From: Spirosoma panaciterrae DSM 21099
GTDB taxonomy: Bacteria > Bacteroidota > Bacteroidia > Cytophagales > Spirosomataceae
NCBI RefSeq assembly: GCF_000374025.1
Contig: NZ_KB893195.1
Coordinates: 186,001-250,000, forward strand
Reading direction: 5' to 3'
Length of the DNA stretch: 64,000 nt
Part shown: positions 43,087-52,100 of the stretch, piece by piece
Layout of the letters: each line of letters begins with the position of its first letter
Position numbering within the stretch: position 1 is the stretch's first letter
Notes under the pieces: model-generated
What the model saw: the letters and a program-made list of their open reading frames with translations, nothing else
What the model was told of the DNA's origin: nothing
The model's database searches: none
Position numbers and translations under genes: made by a program

Positions 43087-45738
43087 CTATTCCGATCGCA
43101 ATGATTTTACAGGATTCATCAGGGCGGCTTTGATGCTTTGAAAACTCACCGTCAGCAGGGCAAAGAACAGTACCGAAAGGCCAACCGATATGAATAGCCA
43201 GCCGCTCAAGTCCATGCGATACACAAACGTGTCGAGCCATTGTCGGGAAGCATACCAGCCGATAGGTACAGCGATCAGAAACGCCACTAGCACCAGCTTC
43301 AGAAACGAACCTGACAGCATTCGATTAATTTCCAGAACACTGGCTCCCAGCACTTTACGAACCCCGATCTCTTTCGTACGCTGTTCAACCGTCAACGTCA
43401 CCATTCCAAACAATCCAAGACCCGCAATCAGGATTGCCAGCAGGGCCGCATCGGTCATAAGTTCTTTCCATCGGGCATCATCGGCATAATCATTCAGGCG
43501 GTCATCTTCCATAAAATGGTACGAAAAAGGCTGAAAGGGAATAATCTGCCGATAAGCCTGTTCGATGGTTTGCAAACCAGCCTGCATTTGGGTAGGGTTC
43601 AACCTAACGTATAACTGATTCATCTGTTCGGCCCGACCAAGCTGGAACAATACCGGCTCGGGCTTATCGCGCAGAGATCGATATTGATAATCGCGTACAA
43701 CGCCAACTACTGTCAGATCATGCCGGACACCCCCTTCATCCTGTCGTTGTACGACCTGACCAATGGCTGACTGGTTAGTTGGAAGAAATCGCTTCGCAAA
43801 GGTTTCATTCACCAGAATATTGGACTGGCTATCGGCAGGGCTGTTGGCACGAAGCCCTCGGCCTTTTAAAATCGGTATATTCACAAAATGCAGATATTGA
43901 TCGTCGACCCATTCGTTGCCTGATTTTACGGCCTTATTCCTGATGTAGTAGGTCCCGGCCCGATGCCCCCCTGATTTTCGGGCAACGGCTTCGATACCGG
44001 GCCGATTTTGCAAAGCCTGCTTTAGCAACTCACCCTGCCGTTCGCGCCCCCAGGGTATATACATTCGTACCCGGTCAGCCCGCTCATAGCCTACATTGGC
44101 TGTCTGAATATAGCGAAACTGTCCGTGTAAAACCGCCGTCCCGATCAGCAACGTAATGGCAATGACGAACTGTAAAACCAATAACGGTTTGCCGGTGCTA
44201 TAGCTCCGGACCAGGCCCGACCGACCGTACAGCACCTTGGCCGGGTTGAAGCCGGAGAGCACCCGTGCCGGATAAAAACCTGCCAGCGCAGTAACCAGTA
44301 CTATCAGGGCGGCAAAAAGGCCAACCGTCTGAGGGGTAAGCAGGTACTGAATGGTTAAAGCTTTGTTGGCAAGTGTACTGAATTGGGGCAGAAGCACATA
44401 TACCAGAATCAGGGCCGGAACAAAGGCCAGGAGCGTCAGCAGGAAAGTCTCGCCAACAAATTGCCCGATCAACTGCTGGCGGGTGCTGCCCGTCACTTTT
44501 CGAATGCCGATCTCTTTAGTACGACGGAGCGACCTTGCCAGCGTGAGGTTGATGAAATTGATACCCGCCAGTAGTAAAATGAGCCCGGCAATACCACTCA
44601 ACACATACGAATATACCGACGATGAACCACGTTCCAGACCATTACTCAACTCATAGCGGTCGTCGAGGTGCATAGAAAGAAAAGGCTGCAACTGGTGAGC
44701 CACCCGAAAAGCCCCCTGCTCCTGCCGAAGTTGGGCGAGTTGTTGACCAGCATATTTTTCGAAGATCGTTGCCATTTTCTGCTCCGTCGTCTGGAGGTCG
44801 GCCGTAGGCATGTCGGGCTTCAGCAACAGAAAGGTATTCAGAAACCCCTCCGACCAGTCACTTTGTGCCCAGGCTTTCTGATCGGGCGAGAGCGACGCTA
44901 CAAAAGGTCTTAGCAAATCAAAACGGAGGCTCGAATTGGTTGGGGGCGTTTTCACAACGCCCGTAATCCGATAGTTCTCAAAATTTCCGCCAGCATCAAT
45001 TGCCAGTAGTTTGTTCAGCACATCCGTTGTGCCGAAATACGTGCGGGCCATATCGTCCGTGATGACTACACTTCCCGGATCGTTCAGCAGGGTCCTGGGG
45101 TTACCCGCTAGCAGCTTAAAGCTAAACAGGTCGAAAAAAGACGTATCAACGTACATAACCTGGTGATACTCGACATCCTGGTTCTGACGGACCAGCATTT
45201 CATACCCTTTTACCCGGCAAAACGCTGTCACCTCTGGCATCCCAGCGGCAAACGCTGGCCCCTGTGGCAGGCCCGTCGCTCCGTTGGCGATTTCGTTACC
45301 CTCAGGACTTGTTCCATTCAGTACCACCCGGTACAACCGATCTCCATGCGCATGGAAGCGATCGTACGACACTTCGTCCTGTACGAACAACAGTATGAAC
45401 ATAACCGCTGCAAGACCAATGCTTAGGCCAACGATATTGATGGTGCTGAGGCCGGGGCTACGAAGCAAATTGCGCCAGGCAATTTTGAAATAGTTACGAA
45501 ACATGGCTGTATGGGTTGGTCCTGGAAAATCGAGTACTGTTTGTCGTTTGATCAGTGATGGTCGCATTAGGCTCACTACATCCCGTATATATCGCCAACG
45601 AGCTTTTCTCAACCCTACCTCCCGGACGCGCTGCTGAAACAGTTCATCCAGATCCCCTTCCAGTTCTTCAGCCCGATGGGCAGCAAGGAACCAGTGAAGC
45701 AGATAGGTAGCGAAACGGGGTGGTGTAGGTGATGGCAT
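43087..45738 (-). CDS. Giant FtsX/MacB-like permease with N-terminal prefix, copy 2
   Basis: Predicted 883 residues from ATG 45738 (MPSPTPPRFATYLLHW); the frame's earlier TTG at 45759 lies in spacer repeat. Same prefix as copy 1 (AAHRAEELEGDLDELFQQRVREVGLRKARWRYIRDVVSLMRPSLIKR). The membrane part starts MFRNYFKIAWRNLLRSPGLSTINIVGLSIGLAAVMFILLFVQDE, with FtsX marks INFINLTLARSLRRTKEIGIRKVTGSTRQQLIGQFVGE and FGMVTLTVEQRTKEIGVRKVLGAS. The periplasmic cores differ more from copies 1 and 3 than those do from each other. It ends MNPVKSLRSE, identical to its neighbours. Confidence 0.9.
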   Translation of the reverse strand: MPSPTPPRFATYLLHWFLAAHRAEELEGDLDELFQQRVREVGLRKARWRYIRDVVSLMRPSLIKRQTVLDFPGPTHTAMFRNYFKIAWRNLLRSPGLSTINIVGLSIGLAAVMFILLFVQDEVSYDRFHAHGDRLYRVVLNGTSPEGNEIANGATGLPQGPAFAAGMPEVTAFCRVKGYEMLVRQNQDVEYHQVMYVDTSFFDLFSFKLLAGNPRTLLNDPGSVVITDDMARTYFGTTDVLNKLLAIDAGGNFENYRITGVVKTPPTNSSLRFDLLRPFVASLSPDQKAWAQSDWSEGFLNTFLLLKPDMPTADLQTTEQKMATIFEKYAGQQLAQLRQEQGAFRVAHQLQPFLSMHLDDRYELSNGLERGSSSVYSYVLSGIAGLILLLAGINFINLTLARSLRRTKEIGIRKVTGSTRQQLIGQFVGETFLLTLLAFVPALILVYVLLPQFSTLANKALTIQYLLTPQTVGLFAALIVLVTALAGFYPARVLSGFNPAKVLYGRSGLVRSYSTGKPLLVLQFVIAITLLIGTAVLHGQFRYIQTANVGYERADRVRMYIPWGRERQGELLKQALQNRPGIEAVARKSGGHRAGTYYIRNKAVKSGNEWVDDQYLHFVNIPILKGRGLRANSPADSQSNILVNETFAKRFLPTNQSAIGQVVQRQDEGGVRHDLTVVGVVRDYQYRSLRDKPEPVLFQLGRAEQMNQLYVRLNPTQMQAGLQTIEQAYRQIIPFQPFSYHFMEDDRLNDYADDARWKELMTDAALLAILIAGLGLFGMVTLTVEQRTKEIGVRKVLGASVLEINRMLSGSFLKLVLVAFLIAVPIGWYASRQWLDTFVYRMDLSGWLFISVGLSVLFFALLTVSFQSIKAALMNPVKSLRSE

Positions 45739-45814
45739 GGGGCAAGGGGTTGAGAGCAAAGGGTTGAGGGCGGGGGCTGGATACTCTTACCCTATGCCCT
45801 CAACCCCATGCCCT
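45739..45814. repeat. Palindromic spacer between permease copies 2 and 3
   Basis: GGGCAAGGGGTTGAG and AGGGTTGAGGGC words on the left pair imperfectly with GCCCTCAACCCCATGCCC on the right. Similar in layout to 43022-43083. Confidence 0.6.
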
Positions 45815-45817
45815 ATG

Positions 45818-48427
45818 CTATTCCGATCGCAACGATTTCACCGGGTTCATCAACGCGGCTTTGATACTTTGAAAACTTACCGTTAGCAATGTAACCGTCA
45901 ACACACTTACGCCTGACAAGGCAAACACCCACCACGACAACTCAGTACGATACTGATAGCTCTGAAGCCAGTTCGACAGTAGGTAATACGCCAGCGGAGT
46001 AGCCAGGCAAAACGCGAGAACGACTAATATGACGAACTCTTTCGAGAGCAGTTGCCAGACGTTGAATACCGATGCGCCCAGCACTTTGCGGATACCGATT
46101 TCTTTGGTACGCTGTTCGGCCATAAACGAGGCTAACCCAAACAGCCCCAGGCAACTGATCAGAATGGCCAGAATGGTAAATCCGCCCGCTAACCGGCCAA
46201 TGCGTTGTTCAGCCCCAAATTTTCGGTCATATTGCTCATCAGCAAATTTGTAGTCGAATGGAGAATCGGGGCTATAGCGTTTAAAGACCTGTTCTACTTT
46301 CGCTAGTGCTTCAGGCGTCGATAGCTGTGGGGCCAGCCGGATATTGATGGTATTGACATTCCCGTATTCGACAACGAAAAATGATGGACTGACCGGCCGA
46401 AAGGGATCTTCCTTGATCATGTCCCTAATGACGCCAACAACCTTAAATTGGCGATTAGGCGAGCCCCGACGAACGAATTCTCCAATTGGATTCTTGAATC
46501 CCATCAGCCTGACAGCCGCTTCGTTCAGGATGATTGATGCCGTATCGGTTGAATACGCCCTCGAGAAATCCCGTCCTTCCTTGATCTGCCAGCCAACTGT
46601 TTTCCCATAATCGTGCGTCACGTAATTCGTCATGACCAGCGGCTTGCTACCGGGCTTTTTTCCCCGCCACGAAATATCCGTGGTGCCACCCGCTTGAAAT
46701 GTGATCGGGTTCGACGATTCCGACATATCTGCCACGGCACCTGTATTGAGCAGATCGTTACGCAAAGCCGTATAATGCCTATACAGCTCAGGCGCATTCA
46801 TCCCGATTTCGATCAATCCACTGCGGCTATACCCTACCGGGCGGTCTTTAGCATGTTCGATCTGCCGGAATACGATGATGGTGCCAATAATGAGCGTGAC
46901 CGAAACAGTGAACTGAAAGCCTACCAGCACCCGACGCGGAATAGTGGCCGAACGGCTGGTCCGCATAATACCTTTGAGTACTTTGACAGGCTGAAACGAA
47001 GACAGATACAGCGCCGGATAGCTCCCTGCAATCAGGCCAGTCAGCAAACTAAAACCCAGTCCAGCCAGCCAGAAAATTGGATTCTGCCACAAAATGACCA
47101 TCTGTTTCTCGGCCACCTGATTAAAGAAAGGAAGCGTAAACTGTACGAACAGAATGGAAACCGCAAACGCCAGAAACGCCATGAGTAGTGATTCGCTGAA
47201 AAACTGCGAAATCAACTGGCTCCGTAATGACCCAATGGCTTTCCGAATGCCGACTTCCTTGGCGCGTTTCTCGCTGCGGGCCGTGCTCAGATTCATGAAA
47301 TTGATGCAGGCCAGCAGCAGCACAATAACGCCAATGCTACCAAACAACCAGACAAACGTGATGAGTCCACCCGTGTTGACACCATCTTTAAAATCAGAAT
47401 ACAGGTGCCATTGGCTCATCGGATGCAGGTAAAATTCGGGTTTATAACCTGGCGGATTATCCCGCTTCATCCGAATATCCTTTATCTTGGCAGAAACAGC
47501 CCCAAAATCGGCATCGGGTTTGATCTGGACGAAAATCTGATACGAATTGGAGTCCCACTGATCCCGATCAAGTTTAGCATTTTCATCGTTAGCCGCATAG
47601 AATTTCCAGGGAACCAGAAACATAACATCATCGAACGTACTATTGGCTGGGAAATCGGCATAAACACCCGCCACTTTCACCGTCTGTTTATTGTCCAGTT
47701 TTATTAGCTTATTGAGTGGGTTCTGGCCGTCGAAAAGAGCTTGCGCCAGCGACTTCGACAGCAGAATCGTATTGACGTCGTTTTTTCCAAACTGCGTTCC
47801 CGATACGACGTTCAACGATAGCATATCCATAAACTCGGGCTCAACGTAATTGCCAGTTTTCAGCAGCTTTCGTTCGCCAGCGGCTACAATAACATCCCGC
47901 GACTTCGACAGGGCAACCAACTCGAAATCGGGGTAGTTACTTCGAAGTTCCTGTGCCAGCGGAATCGGCATCACATCGTAGGCCGTCTTCTCTACGTCGA
48001 ATTTCACAAACTGCCAGAGCATAGCCAGCCGATCATGCTTTTTAAACTGGCGGTTGAACGACAGTTCGTCGTACAGCCAAAGGCCAATCAGCATGGCGAC
48101 GGCCATACCCGACGCCAGTCCAAAAATGTTGATGAAGGAATAGACCTGATTCTTAGCCAGATTCCGAAAAGCGATTTTGAGATAGTTGCGTAACATGGCT
48201 GTATGTTTTGGTCTTGCGTATCGATTTGTTTGTCGTTTGATCAGTGATGGTCGCATTAGACTCACTACATCCCGTATATATCGCCAACGGGCTTTTCTCA
48301 ACCCTACCTCCCGGACGCGCTGCTGAAACAGTTCATCCAGATCCCCTTCCAGTTCTTCGGCCCGGTGCGGGGCCAGGAACCAGCGGAGCAAATGCGTAAT
48401 GATGCGCGAGAGCTCAGTGTGTTTCAT
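45818..48427 (-). CDS. Giant FtsX/MacB-like permease with N-terminal prefix, copy 3
   Basis: Predicted 869 residues, ATG 48427 overlapping the padR stop by four bases (ATGA), so the two are translationally coupled. The prefix (FLAPHRAEELEGDLDELFQQRVREVGLRKARWRYIRDVVSLMRPSLIKR) equals that of copy 2 over more than 45 residues. The permease begins MLRNYLKIAFRNLAKNQVYSFINIFGLASGMAVAMLIGLWLYDE and is closely similar to copy 1 throughout (FMNLSTARSEKRAKEVGIRKAIGSLRSQLISQFFSE). It ends MNPVKSLRSE. First permease of the leftward set; function unknown. Confidence 0.9.
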   Translation of the reverse strand: MKHTELSRIITHLLRWFLAPHRAEELEGDLDELFQQRVREVGLRKARWRYIRDVVSLMRPSLIKRQTNRYARPKHTAMLRNYLKIAFRNLAKNQVYSFINIFGLASGMAVAMLIGLWLYDELSFNRQFKKHDRLAMLWQFVKFDVEKTAYDVMPIPLAQELRSNYPDFELVALSKSRDVIVAAGERKLLKTGNYVEPEFMDMLSLNVVSGTQFGKNDVNTILLSKSLAQALFDGQNPLNKLIKLDNKQTVKVAGVYADFPANSTFDDVMFLVPWKFYAANDENAKLDRDQWDSNSYQIFVQIKPDADFGAVSAKIKDIRMKRDNPPGYKPEFYLHPMSQWHLYSDFKDGVNTGGLITFVWLFGSIGVIVLLLACINFMNLSTARSEKRAKEVGIRKAIGSLRSQLISQFFSESLLMAFLAFAVSILFVQFTLPFFNQVAEKQMVILWQNPIFWLAGLGFSLLTGLIAGSYPALYLSSFQPVKVLKGIMRTSRSATIPRRVLVGFQFTVSVTLIIGTIIVFRQIEHAKDRPVGYSRSGLIEIGMNAPELYRHYTALRNDLLNTGAVADMSESSNPITFQAGGTTDISWRGKKPGSKPLVMTNYVTHDYGKTVGWQIKEGRDFSRAYSTDTASIILNEAAVRLMGFKNPIGEFVRRGSPNRQFKVVGVIRDMIKEDPFRPVSPSFFVVEYGNVNTINIRLAPQLSTPEALAKVEQVFKRYSPDSPFDYKFADEQYDRKFGAEQRIGRLAGGFTILAILISCLGLFGLASFMAEQRTKEIGIRKVLGASVFNVWQLLSKEFVILVVLAFCLATPLAYYLLSNWLQSYQYRTELSWWVFALSGVSVLTVTLLTVSFQSIKAALMNPVKSLRSE

Positions 48428-48750
48428 GACCAGGCGGTTTTAGGAATAGCATCCCACATTTGGTTGCGCAGTTGCCGAATTTCTTCTAATGCCCGTTGCC
48501 CGTAGGCGGTCACTTTATAAAGTCGTTTCCGTCGTCCACCCCGCTCCGCCGTCATCCCTCCCATTTCGGAGCTAACCAATCCCTTTTCCTGCAAGCGATT
48601 CAAAGCTGAATGCACCGCTCCCAGATTGACTGAACGACCCATTTGCTGCTCAATCTCATTGACTACAGCCGCACCATAGGCATCGCCCGCCCGGATGGCG
48701 ACCGCCAACAACACAACTTCTTCAAATTCGCCTAGATAAGTCCCTTTCAT
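48424..48750 (-). CDS. PadR-family regulator heading the permease operon
   Basis: Predicted 108-residue winged-helix protein: MKGTYLGEFEEVVLLAVAIRAGDAYGAAVVNEIEQQMGRSVNLGAVHSALNRLQEKGLVSSEMGGMTAERGGRRKRLYKVTAYGQRAL. This is the GEFEE-type PadR group seen again at 63835. Its stop overlaps the start of permease copy 3. It probably controls its own operon of three permeases. Confidence 0.92.
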   Translation of the reverse strand: MKGTYLGEFEEVVLLAVAIRAGDAYGAAVVNEIEQQMGRSVNLGAVHSALNRLQEKGLVSSEMGGMTAERGGRRKRLYKVTAYGQRALEEIRQLRNQMWDAIPKTAWS

Positions 48751-48794
48751 AGCAAAGGATTAGTTGTGTAAATGTATAACAAATGCCTTGCCAC

Positions 48795-48839
48795 ATCGTA
48801 AAACAGGCCAATTCAGCGCGAATTGGCCTGTTTTACGAT
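48795..48839. terminator. Perfect 20-bp hairpin upstream of the permease operon
   Basis: ATCGTAAAACAGGCCAATTC (48795-48814) and its exact reverse complement (48820-48839) enclose a five-base loop. It lies 45 bases upstream of the PadR start, in a 393-base gap (48751-49143) between the leftward giant LRR gene and the leftward PadR gene. It may insulate the PadR promoter, or be an operator. The rest of the gap is AT-rich with no open frame of note. Confidence 0.7.
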
Positions 48840-49143
48840 AAATCATCCGCATCGAAATGTCCGTTTATGGACAGTTTCTGTACGGACATGGACATACCGA
48901 AAAGTGTAAAAAATTTGAGAATCAGCAATAAACCGAAAAATTATTACACAATTTTTCAAGTCGCTTAACAAATCGTCCTCCTCCAGGGTTATATAGCCAT
49001 GAATCGCTGATAGACGGGGATGCTGTGAAAGGCACCTAATTTTTAATAGTAACCGTCCTACTAAGCGAACCAAAAGCCAGGTGACTTCGCGTCGTCTGGC
49101 TTTCTTTTTATCACTTCTGCTGCAAACACGGTATCGACGCTAC

Positions 49144-52100
49144 TCACAACCCACTAATGATGCGGGCGTATACATTGTTTCCCGGATTAATGTCATAAAG
49201 CCTGCCCTGATCGTCGGTCACATTCACTGTAATGTTCGACACACTACCCGAGTTGGCCGTTGTACGCGTCAAAGTAAAACCCAATACGCGCTGGCTACCC
49301 GCTTCAATGACCTGACCCGAATTGAGCATGATGGTCAATTGCTGTCCCGACAGATCGTTACTGACAGACCAGTTGGCATTATCTACAGGTACCGGATTGC
49401 TACTGCCACCCGATACGTTGATCGTAGGCAACGTAGCAGAAAAGGAAAGCATATAACCTGTAGGAACCGAAACCGTAATGGCGATGGGCGTGGGCGCAGT
49501 AGGCAGCCAGCCTACTTCCTGCACACTCACGATAAACTGCTTTTGGGCATTACCCACTGGAAAATTAGAATTAGGCAAAATGATGACTGGCGTCAGGTCG
49601 GGACCGTTGATGGCCGTTACGCTTACTACTTTGGTCTGACGGCAATCGCCATCACTAACCACTATCGTAAATGATTGCGGGCCGGGTACTGCCAGACTGG
49701 CCGACACTATGGCCGAGGTAGCAGGTCCTGTAAAGGAGACACCCGACGGTGCTTTCCAGAGGAAGGACGTACCACCCGTTGCACTTAAACTCAGGACTTG
49801 GCCCACATTAATCGTTGTTGCGCTGGGTTGAGCCGTCACCGTCAGGTCGCAGGGTGCCGCATTTACCGTGATGGTAAATCCGGTTGACGCTGTCAATCCT
49901 TGCGGATCGGTTGCTGTAATAAGCACCGTACTGATGCCCGTTGTCTGAGGTGTGCCCGCAATGGCCCGGGTCTTCGGATCGAAGGAGAAGCCGTTAGCAG
50001 GATTGATACTTGCCGAGTACGATAGCGCCCCTGGGGTTTCGGCATCCGTAAAGGCACTGACCGAATAGTCGAATGGCTGGTTCACGATGGCTATCTGCCC
50101 GGCGTTGGTGGCCGAAACAGGAGCGGTATTGGTAAACGAACAGGCCCCCGCACTCGTTGCACAGAATGCACTAAAGTCTCCACCACCCGGCAAACCGACA
50201 TTTCCACCCAGCTTAACCGAGCCATTACGCGCACAAAAATCCAGAAAGCTGATGGGTATACAGCCGCTTAACTGATTATTATCCAGATACAGGTATTTAA
50301 GCTTCGGCAGGCTCGAATAGGATGCAGGAATAGAGCCATTAAGTTGGTTATTTGAGAGATCAACCTGTTCAAGAACAGACGAGCTGAAGTGAGTAGGCAA
50401 CGTCCCCGTGAACTGATTATAGGATAAACCCAGGTAGATCAGGTTAGAAAAGTTCGATAAACTCGATGGCAAGGGGCCCTTAAGCTGATTGCCGTCGAGT
50501 AGTATGACGGATAGCTTGTTCAGCGCCGAGAAGCTGGCTGGCAGCGTTCCGACCATTTGGTTACCCTGCAACAGGATCGATGTGACCCGGTTTTCGCCAT
50601 CACAATAAACGCCCGCCCATCCACAAGGATTACAGCCCTGCAACCAGCCCGTTTTGTATTTCCAGCCAGGGCCATTCGTTGCAGTATAGAGATCGACCAG
50701 CGCATTATAAACGGCCACATCCTGATTAGTCTCAATGGCCACGTTCACCGTTCCGGAAGAAGGTAAGCAATCGGCCCCGAAACTGGCCGTTACGGAATAC
50801 ACCCCACTCTGCTCAAGACTAGTAGACGCAAAACTGGGCGACCGCTCGGTAGAAGTAAAGCCAAGCGGTCCTTTCCATTGAAACGAAGTGCCCCCCGTAG
50901 CACTCAGATTGACAGGATTTCCCAAACAGATTAGGGCGGAATTCACGCGAGCAAGGTAAGGATTACTAGCGCAGAACTGACTTAGATCACCATTCAATGG
51001 CAAATCTGGATTGCCTCCGAAACCGGCCCGGCCACACAAAATACTATAGCTAGTGGGAAAGCAACCGCTTAGTGTATTGTTAAAAAAGTAAGCTGATTTA
51101 AGTTGGGTAAGCGAAGTTAGGCTGGTAGGTAGGGTACCACTCAGTCGATTGCTTGACATATTAATCGCTGTCAGGCTCAGTGGTAAATCAGGAATGCTAC
51201 CCGTCAGGAAATTATTGTTTAAAAGGAGTGTTGACAGTTGTGGAAGCTTACTAAACCAGTCGGGAATTGGCCCTGTGAAGCGGCTATTGCTCAGATTAAG
51301 GGTTTTCAATCCGGTTAAGACCGATAAACCGCTGGGTATTGTAGCCTCTAGCTGGTTATCCGATAAGTCCAGCACCTCTAAGTTGGTGAGTGCCGAAAAG
51401 CTTTCGGGAATGACAATCACCGTTTGCGGCCCGTCCATATTACCGAAAATAGTGTTGCTTGTCAGTCGAATACCCGAAACCCGTCCATTGGCGTTGCAGG
51501 TGATCCCATCCCACGTGCATAGATCACAGCTTTTAAACCAGGAGTCAATGACTTTCGTGACATTATTGGCTCTGGCAAAATCGTATAGCGCCTGATAGTC
51601 AGGATGTGAGCAACCCGCACTAACGGTTATTAAAAAACTAGTCGAGACCGAGGTTCCTTCTGTATTGCTCCCCGTCACAACGACAGTTAAAACCCCTGGG
51701 CTAGTGGGTATACCCATAATTGCTCGGCCATAGTTATTATAGACGAGCCCATTGGCAGGTGTTATGGTAACGCTGTAATTTACCTGATTGTACGGAGCAG
51801 GATTAGCAAATGCCTTAACTATATACTGAAAATAAATACCCACCGTGGCCGTCTGGTCGGTATTGGGTACGGCTTGGGGAGCCACACAAATACCCGTCCG
51901 ATTCGTACAGAAGCTAGTAAAATCGCCCCCACCCGGCAACCCTGAATTACCCGAAAAGTCGATAACACGCCCTCCGCCACACAACGCCGTCAGGCTGGCT
52001 GGCCAGCAGCCACTCAGCAAGTTTTGACTCATGTTCAGGGTCTGTAGATTGGTCAGCTTGCCTAGTGCTGCCGGCGGGTTTCCACTAACTCCGGTGGCGA

